A stretch of 27,345 nt of DNA, taken from positions 1 through 27,345 of the forward strand of contig JAWOAV010000073.1 of assembly GCA_046498365.1 (NCBI GenBank). The letters run 5' to 3'. The position numbers were made by a program, and so were the translations under genes. The notes beneath the pieces are model-generated. The model saw nothing but the letters and a program-made list of their open reading frames with translations. It was not told the DNA's origin and did not search any database. This document shows, piece after piece, positions 15,770 through 23,824 of this stretch (the first letter of the stretch is position 1; each line of letters begins with the position of its first letter). This DNA is from B1SED10-16 sp046498365 (GTDB lineage: Bacteria > Desulfobacterota > Desulfobacteria > Desulfobacterales > Desulfosalsimonadaceae).

Positions 15770-16150
15770 GTGACAGAACCCTGTTTATCGGCAAACACGA
15801 TTCTGTATTGTAAAAAATTCCAGGAAACCCTCGCTTTTTACCGGGTGATGCTGGGCCATGACGGCCACGCCATTGCGGAGTGGTTCGTTGAGTTCTCCCT
15901 GAACGAAACCGCCATGCTCAGCATTGCCGATGAAAGCCGTGCCCGCATCAAAAGCGCTGGCGGATGCGGGATCACCCTCTCCCTCCGAACCCGAAACATT
16001 GACCATACGTGGCATGAACTGCACCAGCACGGGCTGAAACCGGGGAGGATCAAAAACCACGCATGGGGGGCAAACGTTTTTTACCTTTTTGACCCGGAGG
16101 GGCACCGGATCGAGATCTGGCAACCATTGGCATCAATTCATAGAAAATAA
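15770..16150 (+). CDS. VOC-superfamily (glyoxalase/bleomycin-resistance fold) protein
   Basis: 126 residues, the size of a single-module vicinal-oxygen-chelate protein. The N-terminal half has KKFQETLAFYRVMLGHD, matching the xxSxxFYxxxLG pattern. The C-terminal half has NVFYLFDPEGHRIEIWQP, matching the DPdGhxiEl ending with its potential metal-ligand glutamate. Members include glyoxalase I, dioxygenases and antibiotic-binding proteins; specificity is not readable here. The start is GTG at 15770. No clear Shine-Dalgarno is present, and the only nearby ATG (15736) is in another frame. A perfect palindrome AAAAAGGCGCCTTTTT (15751-15766) lies directly before the start. It converges with the MFS gene with a 10-bp gap. 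Confidence 0.75.
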   Translation: MTEPCLSANTILYCKKFQETLAFYRVMLGHDGHAIAEWFVEFSLNETAMLSIADESRARIKSAGGCGITLSLRTRNIDHTWHELHQHGLKPGRIKNHAWGANVFYLFDPEGHRIEIWQPLASIHRK

Positions 16151-16160
16151 CGGCCGCACT

Positions 16161-17366
16161 TCACGCGGCCGATCCTTTCGGCTTGAAAACAACCGGCAGA
16201 ATGGCCCCTGTACAGATCAAAAGCCCCGTGATCATGATCCCCGCCCCAAACCATCCCGCATCGCCGGTCACCCCGATAAGGGCCGGTGCCATGCCGCCGC
16301 CGTAGACAAAAGCAATGGGAATGGCCAGGGATATGGCCACGTTCCGGTGTTCGGCGGGGGTGATGGCGGATAGCAGGGCAAATCCTGCGGGAAAGTAGCC
16401 GGTGGAAACCGTGGCCTGAATGACTACCAGGCCGGAGAGCAGGACCGGGTGATGGCATATGCCGATCAAAATCGTTGCAATGCCGGAAACCCCCAGCACT
16501 GCCACGATGGTTCGCCGCGGGCCGAAAGTATCCGATGCCCAGCCGGCAACCAGCGCCATTGCCAGCCCGGGAACCCGGGAAAAGGCCAGCAGGGTGTTGG
16601 CAAAACTCCGCTCCAAGCCGGCTTCATTGACCAGGTAGAGGGGGAGCATGGTGTAGATGCCCATGGTGCTGCTGATGGCCAGCCCGAAAAGCAGCACCAT
16701 CATCCAGAAAAAGCGGTCGACAGACAGGGTTCGAAAAGCCGCTGCGTCCGGCTGCCTGCCGGGAAAGTCGCCCCCCTTTCCTGCAAGGGCGAACCCCAGG
16801 CCGATGCATATGGCAGCGACACCAACGGCAGCCGGCATGGCCCGCCAGGAATAACGCCCCAGAAAAAATTCGGCAATCAGGGGAGCGGCCACGAAGGCAA
16901 AATTGGGAGCAAGTTCATGGATGGAAACCGCCTTGCCCCAATGCCGTGGATCCACCATGCCCGTGAGCGCGGTAATGCCGGAAGGCAGATAAACGCCCGT
17001 GGCCATGCCCATGATAAAAACCGAAACCCACAAATGCCAGAGCTGATGGGAAAAGGCGATCAGCAGCAGCGATGCGCCGGTGCTGCATGCGGCCAGCACA
17101 ATGGTCCGCCGGTGCAGAATGCGCGCGGAAATGAACCCGGAACCCAAAAGAGCGATGAAATACCCAATGGACAGGATCAGGAAAAGGGCCCCTGCCTGGG
17201 ACGGGGTGATGTCCATTTCCGTTATGATGCCCGGCATGAGGGGGGAGAGCATCACCCTCGCCAGGAACGTCAAAAAGAAAACCAGCGCGACAAACAGGAT
17301 CGGCAAAAGCGGGTCGAACCTGTAAAACGGGGGCGGCAGGGAGCTGTTGTTTTCATTATCCGGCAT
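16161..17366 (-). CDS. MFS (major facilitator superfamily) transporter
   Basis: 401 residues with about 12 hydrophobic segments in the 6+6 MFS arrangement. The cytoplasmic loop 2-3 motif appears in the degenerate form GSGFISARILHRR, and the loop 8-9 copy as GWASDTFGPRRT, which is well conserved (D and RR). The protein starts with a short polar tail. Cargo is unknown; drugs or organic acids are both possible for this length and pattern. A clear AGGGGAC ribosome site lies 5 nt before the ATG. It sits 109 bp downstream of the RND pump gene on the same strand, so the two may share readthrough transcription. Confidence 0.9.
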   Translation of the reverse strand: MPDNENNSSLPPPFYRFDPLLPILFVALVFFLTFLARVMLSPLMPGIITEMDITPSQAGALFLILSIGYFIALLGSGFISARILHRRTIVLAACSTGASLLLIAFSHQLWHLWVSVFIMGMATGVYLPSGITALTGMVDPRHWGKAVSIHELAPNFAFVAAPLIAEFFLGRYSWRAMPAAVGVAAICIGLGFALAGKGGDFPGRQPDAAAFRTLSVDRFFWMMVLLFGLAISSTMGIYTMLPLYLVNEAGLERSFANTLLAFSRVPGLAMALVAGWASDTFGPRRTIVAVLGVSGIATILIGICHHPVLLSGLVVIQATVSTGYFPAGFALLSAITPAEHRNVAISLAIPIAFVYGGGMAPALIGVTGDAGWFGAGIMITGLLICTGAILPVVFKPKGSAA

Positions 17367-17475
17367 GAAGTCCCCTGTACCAGATTTGTCTTGGAAAATC
17401 CACTTTCAGGAGCCGTCTTGCCTTTTTTATCCGGAAAACGGCCTTGGCCAAAAAACGTCACACCGGCGCGAACCC

Positions 17476-20400
17476 CTATCCGGCAGCATGAACGCGGGCT
17501 TTGAGGCGAGCGATCCAGACGTACATGGCCGGCACATAGGCAAGGGTCAGGAAGGTGGAAACGATCAGACCGGTTATGGCGACCACCGCCAGGGGGGAAA
17601 GCCGTTCAAGGCCGACCGCCAGTTCCAGGGCAATGGGGAGCATTCCGGCGATGGTGGAGAAAGCGGTCATCAGGATCGGCCGCGTCCTCAAGCGGATGGC
17701 CTCCTCGACGGCTTCGAATAGCCCGCTGCCGCCGCGGCGCGCGGTATCGATAAACTCGACGAGCAAAATGGAATTGTTGACCACAATCCCGGACATGAGG
17801 ATCATACCCATATTCGCCGCCATGGAAAACGTCTGCCCCGCCAGCATCATTCCCCAGGGGATCCCGATAAACGCCAGGGGAATGGCCGACATGATCATCA
17901 CCGGGTTCGCCCAGGAGCGAAAAGCAACCACAAGGGCGAAATACAAAAGCAGCAGGGCCAGGCCGAGGGCGGCGCCGAGCCTTGAAAACGTTTCGTTCAT
18001 GTGGGTGACTTCCCCCTGCTGCGTTATGTCATACCCGGCCGGCAGGTCCATATCCGAAAGCACGTCTTTCACCTGATCGTCGAGATACGATATGGGGGCC
18101 TTTTCCCGGTAGCCGATGACATTGATCGTGGGCTGGAGACCTTCCCGCGTGATCCGGGTCTGCCGGTGGCTCTGCCGAATCTGTGCAATGTCGCTTAGAT
18201 ACACGATTCCCCGGGGGGTCGGTATTTCAAGGGATCCAAGCGCACCGGGGTCCGATGGAGACCCGTCCCCGAGCTGCACCCGGACGGGATACCCGTCCTG
18301 CCCCCGCACCTTGAAATTGGCGGCCACCCTTCCGGTTGTGGCGCCGTACAGGGTGTCCGCCGCCTGCCGATAGGTGATGCCATGGCGCCGGGCACTTTTT
18401 TCGTCGATATCGACGATGATTTCCCGTTTGGACATGTCCCAGGATTTTGAAACCGTTGTCAGCCCCTTTACCCGGTGAAGCCGGTCCTTCACCTCGTCCG
18501 CGAGCCGGTCGAGGATCTGCGGGTCCGGCCCGGATATCATGACGTCCACGGGCGCGGCAATGGCGGAAAGCGGCGTTGCGCCGTATTCGAAAATATGTAC
18601 CGTTTTAAACGCCGGCACCGCTTCGAAAACCGACTGCAGCTGCTTCCGGATATCCCATATGGAGGCTTCCCGTTCAAACCGGTTGACAAAATGGATCGTC
18701 ATGAGCCCTTCCTGGGGCGTATTTTCCGATCCGAAACTGATCACGCCCGGCTCCGAACCCACTGCGGTTGAACTTCTGATGAAACCGGGCATCTCCAGGA
18801 TGCGCCCCTGCAACGTGTCGAGCGCCGCCTCTGTTTTGGCAACGGACGTATTGGGCCATGTTTCAAAAGAGACTTTTATGATTCCCGTATCCATGGGCGG
18901 CATGAGGTTTCGTCCGGCCATGGGTATCTGCCGCAGGCCGATGACAAGGAGCACCAGGAGCACGGGGAGCATCACAAAAAACGCCTTTGTGGTTCCCATC
19001 CGAAACAATTGGATCATGAAACGCGACAGCGGCTCGATAAGAAAATCCTGCGTTTTTTCCACGAACCGCTCGACCCGGTTTGTCTTGGAGGCCGGTTTGA
19101 GCAGATACTGGGCCAGAAGAGGGATAATGGTCACCGAGGAAACAAACGATGCCAGAAGGGCCATGGAGAGCACCGTGGCCAGGGGCCCCAGGATCTTTCC
19201 GGCGTACCCGCCAACGAATATAATGGGGATCAGCACCGCAATGGTCGTGATGGTACCGGCAAGGCTGGCGGGAAAAATCTGCCCGGTCCCTTCGATGACC
19301 GACTGGCGGTGCCGCTCCCGCCCCGGCCTTGCATCCCCGGTATCGAGGGGCCGCTCCCGCCATCGCCGGTCGATATTTTCAATCACCACGACGGCATCGT
19401 CCACGAGAAGGCCCACCGCAAGAATGACCGCGGTCATGGTGACGATGTTGAGTTCAAAGCCCAAAATCCTCATCCCGGCAAAGGTCAGAAGAAAGGTAAA
19501 GGGGATCGATACTGCGGCAAGCAGGGTGATCCGCATCCGCGCAAGGAAGAAAAAGATGACCCCGACCGTCAGCAGTATGGCGCTGCGCAATGCGGAAAAC
19601 AGGTTGGATACCGAGGTTGCGATCAGGTCTCCCTGGGTGTCGGCAATCTCGAAGGAGAGGCCCGGAAAAGCGGCATCGATATCCGGCAGAGCCGCTTCGA
19701 CAGCCTCCAGCGTATCCATCACGTTTCCGTTTTCCGACCGAAGGATGTTCAGCCCGATGGCGGGCTTCCCGTTGCCGTGGTAAAAATTTTTCCTTTCTTC
19801 AAATGCCGTGCGGATTTCTGCGATGTCATCCAAAAGGATCTCCCCGCCCCCCGGATCCGTTCCGACAACAATCCGGCCGAGTTCATGGCGGAAGTCTTTC
19901 TCCCCCACTACCCGGATCAGCAGTTCATTCTCTTTTCTGACCAGGGTGCCGCCCGGCAGGTTTCTGTGCGAAGCACCAATTGCGGAGACGATGTCTTCAA
20001 AAAAAAAGCCGTAGGCGGCGGCCTGGCGCCGGTCGACCACGACCTGTATCTCGGGGACATATCCTCCGAAAACCTCCACATCGGCCACGTCGTCCAATCG
20101 CAAAAACGCCTCGCGCACCTCGTTGTCGCATAACTGGCGCACTTTGGCCATGTCCAGCAAGGAGCCGGGGGCAGGAGACGCCGCCAGGGTGAGCACCGGA
20201 GAGGCCGCATCGGTTATCCTGAAAATCGCGGGAGAGCGCATGCCTTCCGGGAACTGCGGCGCAATCCGGTCCAGGGCCGCACTCACATCGGTTACCGCGG
20301 CATCAAAGCCCTTTTCATATTCAAACTCAACAGAAAGAGCGGCGGTTTCATCGCGCACGGAGGCGCGCACCCTGCGAACCTCGTCGATGGCGGCCAGCGC

Positions 20401-20607
20401 TTTTTCGGCCTTTCGCGAAACCCTGTCCGTCATGTCATCGGCCGATGCCCCCGGCCAGACCATCAACACCGAAACCTGGGGGTAATTGGCGTCCGGAAAC
20501 AGGTTCAAGGGGAGCCCGCGCAGGCTGAAAACCCCGAAAATCACGCCGAAAAAAAGCAGTGCGGATATGGCATGGGGTCGGTTGAGGTAGGATCCGATCC
20601 AATTCAT
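17476..20607 (-). CDS. RND-family multidrug-type efflux permease (AcrB/MdtBC superfamily)
   Basis: 1043 residues, normal for a full RND permease with 12 membrane segments and two large periplasmic loops. The N-terminus LPLNLFPDANYPQVSVLMVW matches the family's lP...P.i.V...PGAS start. The proton-relay aspartates are present in TM4 as D403-D404 (GLLVDDAVVVIENI). The TM10 position that carries Lys in AcrB reads SGIVVNNSILLVEF, a variant common outside the AcrB clade. The pump exports hydrophobic compounds from periplasm or membrane using the proton gradient, together with an adaptor and an outer-membrane channel. The ATG overlaps the stop of the adaptor gene by 4 bp (ATGA), so the two are translationally coupled. 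No outer-membrane factor gene lies in this window. Confidence 0.95.
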   Translation of the reverse strand: MNWIGSYLNRPHAISALLFFGVIFGVFSLRGLPLNLFPDANYPQVSVLMVWPGASADDMTDRVSRKAEKALAAIDEVRRVRASVRDETAALSVEFEYEKGFDAAVTDVSAALDRIAPQFPEGMRSPAIFRITDAASPVLTLAASPAPGSLLDMAKVRQLCDNEVREAFLRLDDVADVEVFGGYVPEIQVVVDRRQAAAYGFFFEDIVSAIGASHRNLPGGTLVRKENELLIRVVGEKDFRHELGRIVVGTDPGGGEILLDDIAEIRTAFEERKNFYHGNGKPAIGLNILRSENGNVMDTLEAVEAALPDIDAAFPGLSFEIADTQGDLIATSVSNLFSALRSAILLTVGVIFFFLARMRITLLAAVSIPFTFLLTFAGMRILGFELNIVTMTAVILAVGLLVDDAVVVIENIDRRWRERPLDTGDARPGRERHRQSVIEGTGQIFPASLAGTITTIAVLIPIIFVGGYAGKILGPLATVLSMALLASFVSSVTIIPLLAQYLLKPASKTNRVERFVEKTQDFLIEPLSRFMIQLFRMGTTKAFFVMLPVLLVLLVIGLRQIPMAGRNLMPPMDTGIIKVSFETWPNTSVAKTEAALDTLQGRILEMPGFIRSSTAVGSEPGVISFGSENTPQEGLMTIHFVNRFEREASIWDIRKQLQSVFEAVPAFKTVHIFEYGATPLSAIAAPVDVMISGPDPQILDRLADEVKDRLHRVKGLTTVSKSWDMSKREIIVDIDEKSARRHGITYRQAADTLYGATTGRVAANFKVRGQDGYPVRVQLGDGSPSDPGALGSLEIPTPRGIVYLSDIAQIRQSHRQTRITREGLQPTINVIGYREKAPISYLDDQVKDVLSDMDLPAGYDITQQGEVTHMNETFSRLGAALGLALLLLYFALVVAFRSWANPVMIMSAIPLAFIGIPWGMMLAGQTFSMAANMGMILMSGIVVNNSILLVEFIDTARRGGSGLFEAVEEAIRLRTRPILMTAFSTIAGMLPIALELAVGLERLSPLAVVAITGLIVSTFLTLAYVPAMYVWIARLKARVHAAG

Positions 20608-21731
20608 CGGGGCATATCCCCGCCGTTGAGTGCGTCCATGGGTCTGACCCTTGTCCGGTCCGACAGACGGAGCATCATCGACTCTTCGGCAGTCACCAGC
20701 CGGTCGCCAGGGGAAACGGGGCCTTCGATGATGGCGTGCTTTCCCTTTCGCGCGACAACCGTCACATCAATGATTTCCACGCGGTCTTCTTCACCGATCC
20801 GGAATACCCGGGCGCCGGTGCCATCTTCCAGTACGGCCATAGCAGGGACACGGAGGCCTTCGGTTGTTTCAATCAGCAGGTCCACGGTCACAAAGGTGCC
20901 GGACGGAAGTCCGAATGGCCGCTTCTCCAGCCGGAGCTCGGCCACGGCAAGCCGCCCCTTCTGTGTGGACGGGAAAATGCGATAAAGGGTGGTCTCAAGG
21001 GTGCGGGTATTGAAACGCACCGTTGCCCTGGCGCCCGGCGCAACGGCAAGGGCGGTTTCCCGGGGGACCTGAACCGTTACCTTGTATCCGGCATCCGGGT
21101 TTTCCACGGTGTAGACCGGTTCTCCCGGCATGACGAGGTCCCCTTTCTGCTTGTGACGGGTTGTGATGATGCCGTCAAAAGGGGCGGACACGGTGGTGTA
21201 GGCCAGGTTGAGTTCAGCGGACGCCAGGCGGGATTTCAGGTTGTCTACCCTGGCCTTTGCCGCTTCAAATTCGAATTCGGCCGTATCCATGGCTTCCGGG
21301 TCGATCAGCTTTTTCGCCAACAGGGGCCTTCGCCGCTGCACCTGCTTTTCGGCCCGCGCAAGATCGCTTTCTGCCCCCGCCAGTTCCGCGGCGATCCCCC
21401 TTTTCTGTTCAACAAGGGGCCGGTCATCAATGGACGCGATCACCTCATTTTCACTGACCCGATCTCCTGCTTCCCGGTCTGCCGATACCACCTCACCGGT
21501 CATCCGAAAGGCCACCGCAGCTTGATCCACCGGCTCGACGATGCCCACGAATTCACGCGTAACGGCGAGCGCACCTTTTTCAGCAGTCGCTACATGAACG
21601 GCATAAGCGGGCGCTTCAGGACGTGCCATGTCTTTCAATTCCGACCGGCGTGCCGCGGAAAGCCAGACAGCGCCGGCTGCTATGGCAAGAAAAATAAGAA
21701 CAAAAACCATGATTTTGGCATATCGTTTCAT
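20604..21731 (-). CDS. RND efflux periplasmic adaptor (HlyD/AcrA-type membrane fusion protein)
   Basis: About 375 residues from the ATG at 21729-21731. The N-terminus has a basic start and one hydrophobic anchor (IMVFVLIFLAIAAGAVWL), then the split biotinyl-lipoyl domain (GEVVSADREAGDRVSENEVI), a coiled-coil hairpin rich in Ala, Glu and Arg (about residues 120-180), a return lipoyl strand (TVSAPFDGIITTR) and C-terminal beta-barrel and membrane-proximal domains. It bridges the RND permease to an outer-membrane channel. The frame is open to a GTG at 21768-21770, giving 388 residues; neither start has a strong ribosome site, and I prefer the ATG because the anchor then begins near the N-terminus. 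Upstream is a CRP/FNR-type palindrome. Confidence 0.92.
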   Translation of the reverse strand: MKRYAKIMVFVLIFLAIAAGAVWLSAARRSELKDMARPEAPAYAVHVATAEKGALAVTREFVGIVEPVDQAAVAFRMTGEVVSADREAGDRVSENEVIASIDDRPLVEQKRGIAAELAGAESDLARAEKQVQRRRPLLAKKLIDPEAMDTAEFEFEAAKARVDNLKSRLASAELNLAYTTVSAPFDGIITTRHKQKGDLVMPGEPVYTVENPDAGYKVTVQVPRETALAVAPGARATVRFNTRTLETTLYRIFPSTQKGRLAVAELRLEKRPFGLPSGTFVTVDLLIETTEGLRVPAMAVLEDGTGARVFRIGEEDRVEIIDVTVVARKGKHAIIEGPVSPGDRLVTAEESMMLRLSDRTRVRPMDALNGGDMPR

Positions 21732-21799
21732 GCGGCGTTTCCATGAGGGATATAATTTGAATTCATGCACTACCGTATTCGGAACAACGGTGGATTTCT

Positions 21800-21813
21800 T
21801 TGACTTAGGTCAA
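21800..21813. promoter_or_regulatory. CRP/FNR-type palindrome (TTGAC-N4-GTCAA), candidate HcpR/DNR-like site
   Basis: TTGAC, TTAG, GTCAA forms perfect 5-bp arms about 70-80 bp upstream of the adaptor ATG. Sites of the form TTGAC-N4-GTCAA are described for HcpR- and NnrR/DNR-type regulators of the CRP/FNR family, including in sulfate reducers. Its use here is inference from motif and position. Confidence 0.4.
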
Positions 21814-21974
21814 GAAATAAAGAGATTCATCTGTTGAAAGCTTGCCTTTTGAAAAGCGATATATGCAGATTCAGTGATATCGATACTACAAGACATCTCA
21901 AAAAATCTTTTGCCCCAATATCTTCGTTAGCGGTGAAATGTAAATGGGCATACCCCCTTTTTTTCATTGCTTTT

Positions 21975-22014
21975 CTCTGTGAATCTCTGTGTCTCCTGTG
22001 TGCCCTCTGTGGTA
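21975..22014. repeat. Short tandem repeat, four 10-bp CTCTGTG units (ACAGAG on the minus strand)
   Basis: CTCTGT recurs at 21975, 21985 and 22005, with a degenerate CCTGTG copy at 21995, so the period is exactly 10 bp. On the minus strand this reads as the CCACAGAG/ACACAGAG-type tract that I recall as a dispersed intergenic repeat in many bacterial genomes. Whether further copies exist in this genome cannot be seen. Confidence 0.6.
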
Positions 22015-22084
22015 AAAACCACCCTCCCCGCATTTTCCACCCTACTTGATCTTTTTTTTGAGATGGGTTGTATACAGATACGGA

Positions 22085-22525
22085 CTATGCCGGCACCATG
22101 AGCACCGGAACCGCGGAACACTTCAACACATGCCCGGCAACGCGGCCAAAATCGAAGTGGCTTTCCGACCCCTGGGTAGCCATGATGACGATGTCCGCGT
22201 CGATTTCTTTTACGAAATCCAGAATTTTTTTCGCGGGATCGCCTACGCTGATATGGCGGAAATAGAGGGGGCAGCTTGAAAGAAATTTCTCGCACAACTC
22301 ATCGAGCCGCTTTTCTGCCGTTTCCCGCTCCCACTCCCGCATGCGCTCATAATCGGCTTGCGGTTCCGTATCCCCGTATGCGGCGCCAAATTCAACGTAG
22401 TCTTTCAAAACATATAAAATATGGATTTCGGCCTGGTATTTTTCAGCAGTGCTGGTAATGTACGGCAGGGCCCGCTCCGCTTTTTCCGACAAATCCGTGG
22501 GCCACAGAATTTTTTTAATTTCCAT
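22085..22525 (-). CDS. Universal stress protein (UspA family)
   Basis: 146 residues with the single-domain Usp fold: N-terminal KKILWPTDLSEKAERALPYI, central helices, and C-terminal IVIMATQGSESHFDFGRVAGHVLKCS in two overlapping pieces ending SAVPVLMVPA. The ATP-binding glycine motif of UspFG/MJ0577 types (GxxG-x9-G) is degenerate here (GSES then VAGHVL), so ATP binding is doubtful. Usp proteins help survival under starvation or redox stress by poorly defined means. A GAAAGGAA ribosome site lies 8 nt before the ATG, and a good promoter candidate is upstream. Divergent from the cytochrome c gene. Confidence 0.92.
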   Translation of the reverse strand: MEIKKILWPTDLSEKAERALPYITSTAEKYQAEIHILYVLKDYVEFGAAYGDTEPQADYERMREWERETAEKRLDELCEKFLSSCPLYFRHISVGDPAKKILDFVKEIDADIVIMATQGSESHFDFGRVAGHVLKCSAVPVLMVPA

Positions 22526-22568
22526 TGTCGCGTTCCTTTCATATGTATATCCCCGATCACATTACGTA

Positions 22569-22597
22569 AAGATACCGGCAGACCGGCTGCTTGTCAA
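22569..22597 (-). promoter_or_regulatory. Putative sigma70 promoter of the universal stress protein gene
   Basis: Minus-strand TTGACA (22592-22597) and TATCTT (22569-22574) are separated by 17 bp; transcription would start about 37 nt before the ATG. Confidence 0.5.
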
Positions 22598-22623
22598 AAA
22601 GCCCCCGGAGAAATGCTTTTTCT

Positions 22624-22651
22624 TTGCAAAATGCACCTCCAGACCTATTAT
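22624..22651 (+). promoter_or_regulatory. Putative promoter of the cytochrome c gene
   Basis: TTGCAA (22624-22629) and TATTAT (22646-22651) are spaced by 16 bp, about 50 nt before the start codon. Confidence 0.3.
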
Positions 22652-22703
22652 TAAAGTAATATTGAGTGCTCCTCCCATACCCAAACCTGCAGGAAAGGAG
22701 AAT

Positions 22704-22985
22704 ATGTCCATGAAAAAATATGTCCTGATCGCAATACTTGCCGCAGCAGCGGGCAGCCTTTTGGTCCCGGGCCTGAATGGTGGTCGCCTGGAAGCGGCAG
22801 ACGGCAAGGCGATCCTCGAAAATCGCTGCATGGTCTGCCACGACGCCGGACGTATTGAAAGGGCGGGCCATGACCGGGAAGCATGGGAAAAAACGGTTGC
22901 GCGAATGATGAAGAAAGGTCGTTTCGGTCCGGCGCTGACCGATGCGGAACGCGAGGCCTTGCTTGATTATCTTGTTTCATTGTAG
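22704..22985 (+). CDS. Small periplasmic monoheme cytochrome c
   Basis: 93 residues from the ATG at 22704 (a second ATG two codons later is equally possible). The N-terminus is a signal peptide (MSMKKYVLIAILAAAAGSLL) with cleavage probably near residue 31-33. One heme-attachment site is present: CMVCH with C42, C45 and H46. M68 or M69 in VARMMKKGRFGP could be the second axial ligand. The mature protein is only about 60 residues, a minimal cytochrome c of the type often found as a small electron carrier. A good ribosome site (AAAGGAG) lies just upstream. The frame is open far upstream, but those codons overlap the divergent promoter region and the uspA-type gene. Partner proteins are unknown. 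Confidence 0.88.
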   Translation: MSMKKYVLIAILAAAAGSLLVPGLNGGRLEAADGKAILENRCMVCHDAGRIERAGHDREAWEKTVARMMKKGRFGPALTDAEREALLDYLVSL

Positions 22986-23122
22986 CTCCCCGGTATGCAG
23001 GCGGTACCTATTGACCAATCAGCCAATGCGCCACGAACGGCGTTATCGTTTCTCCGGCGGAACATATATGGGCCTTCCAGGCAGGGGAGGGGTTTGACAC
23101 ATTTTGCTGGCGTTTCCCTTCG

Positions 23123-23140
23123 ATGTATGGGATAATACAT
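23123..23140. repeat. Inverted repeat upstream of the DksA/TraR-type gene
   Basis: ATGTAT (23123-23128), spacer GGGATA, ATACAT (23135-23140) is a perfect 6-bp inverted repeat. It overlaps a second one (GATAA at 23131 with TTATC at 23144). Possible operator; no other support. Confidence 0.25.
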
Positions 23141-23173
23141 TATTTATCATGACGTTTGGTTCTGCAAAACCAT

Positions 23174-23189
23174 ACCGGATGTTTCCGGT
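23174..23189 (+). promoter_or_regulatory. Hairpin in the leader immediately before the ribosome site of the DksA/TraR-type gene
   Basis: ACCGGA-TGTT-TCCGGT folds as a 6-bp stem with a tetraloop, ending one base before the AAAGGAG ribosome-binding sequence. It could tune translation or protect the mRNA 5' region. Confidence 0.35.
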
Positions 23190-23206
23190 AAAGGAGATAC
23201 GACAGC

Positions 23207-23560
23207 GTGCGCGGGGATATTGATATTCATTATTTTGAACAACAACTCAACAAACGGCTCGCAGAAATTACGGCCGACCTGGAAGCGGGCAAAAGCAGCA
23301 CTTCGCCCGTGGAGCTCGACCAGGCGCGGGTGGGCAGGGTTTCGCGCATGGACGCAATGCAGCAGCAGGCCATGGCCCAGGCAGCCGCACGACTTGCCGG
23401 GGCGGAGCAGGCAAGAATACGGAAGGCGCTTGACCGCGTTCGATCCGGCGATTACGGGCATTGCATGAATTGTGATGAGAAAATCGCAGAAAAGCGGCTG
23501 CGTTTCGACCCCAGTGTTTTATTCTGCATTGACTGCGCAAGGGCGGCGGAGCAAACATGA
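23207..23560 (+). CDS. DksA/TraR-family C4 zinc-finger protein
   Basis: 117 residues. The N-terminal two thirds are a helical hairpin rich in Gln, Ala and Arg, including VELDQARVGRVSRMDAMQQQ. The C-terminal zinc finger has C86, C89, C107 and C110 (CMNC, then CIDC, 17 residues between pairs). DksA-type proteins insert the coiled coil into the secondary channel of RNA polymerase and alter promoter choice with ppGpp. This short subgroup lacks a clear DxxDxA tip motif, so polymerase regulation should not be assumed. Start is GTG at 23207 with AAAGGAG upstream; no better in-frame ATG exists before the conserved helix. The stop overlaps the start of the next gene by 4 bp. Confidence 0.88.
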   Translation: MRGDIDIHYFEQQLNKRLAEITADLEAGKSSTSPVELDQARVGRVSRMDAMQQQAMAQAAARLAGAEQARIRKALDRVRSGDYGHCMNCDEKIAEKRLRFDPSVLFCIDCARAAEQT

Positions 23561-23787
23561 AACCAATGATACGCATCCCCGTGGGAATCGTTTTTATCGC
23601 ATTGGGCCTTGCCGGCCTGGTGCTGCCGGTCCTCCAGGGAGGACTCTTTCTTGCCATAGGCGCGATCATTCTTTCGGTGGATATAAAATTTTTCGCAGCC
23701 ATTGAAGACCGGATCAGCAGGCGCTTCCCCAAGATCGGCCGGACGGTCCGCCGGTTAAAAAAACGGTTTCCGATCCTTACCGAATAA
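23557..23787 (+). CDS. Small membrane protein, PGPGW-type/two hydrophobic segments
   Basis: 76 residues. One long or two short hydrophobic segments span about residues 6-42 (GIVFIALGLAGLVLPVLQGG and LFLAIGAIILSV), followed by an amphipathic, strongly basic tail (RRFPKIGRTVRRLKKRFP). The pattern resembles small inner-membrane proteins of the PGPGW family (PF09656), in which LPVLPGW appears where this protein has LPVLQGG. Function is unknown. Its ATG overlaps the DksA/TraR-type stop codon (ATGA), so the two are translationally coupled and probably act together or under the same control. Confidence 0.75.
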   Translation: MKPMIRIPVGIVFIALGLAGLVLPVLQGGLFLAIGAIILSVDIKFFAAIEDRISRRFPKIGRTVRRLKKRFPILTE

Positions 23788-23824
23788 CCGGTTCATAGGT
23801 CTTTTCCAACAACATACCCGGACA

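Larger units (their letters stand above)
21732..22084. other. Intergenic region upstream of the RND operon
   Basis: About 350 bp without a convincing gene. It contains the palindrome at 21800-21813 and the 10-bp-period repeat at 21975-22014. Small ORFs across the repeat have compositions dictated by it and no ribosome sites. Confidence 0.5.

Noticed and set aside
15736..15813. Short Lys-rich ORF from ATG 15736 before the VOC-family gene
   Set aside because: Stops after 25 codons in a different frame; homopolymer A tract explains it.
18539..19783. 414-codon plus-strand ORF opposite the RND permease
   Set aside because: Antisense to a clearly conserved gene; composition (Ser/Arg/Met-rich) is a reverse-frame artefact.
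21975..22014. CRISPR-like array
   Set aside because: Period of 10 bp with no spacers and no cas genes; a simple tandem repeat.
21827..22033. 68-codon minus-strand ORF across the 10-bp repeat
   Set aside because: Its coding pattern follows the repeat tract, and it has no ribosome site or recognisable family.
23094..23099. Perfect TTGACA upstream of the DksA/TraR-type gene as a promoter
   Set aside because: No -10-like hexamer at 15-19 bp; the GATAAT downstream is 31 bp away.
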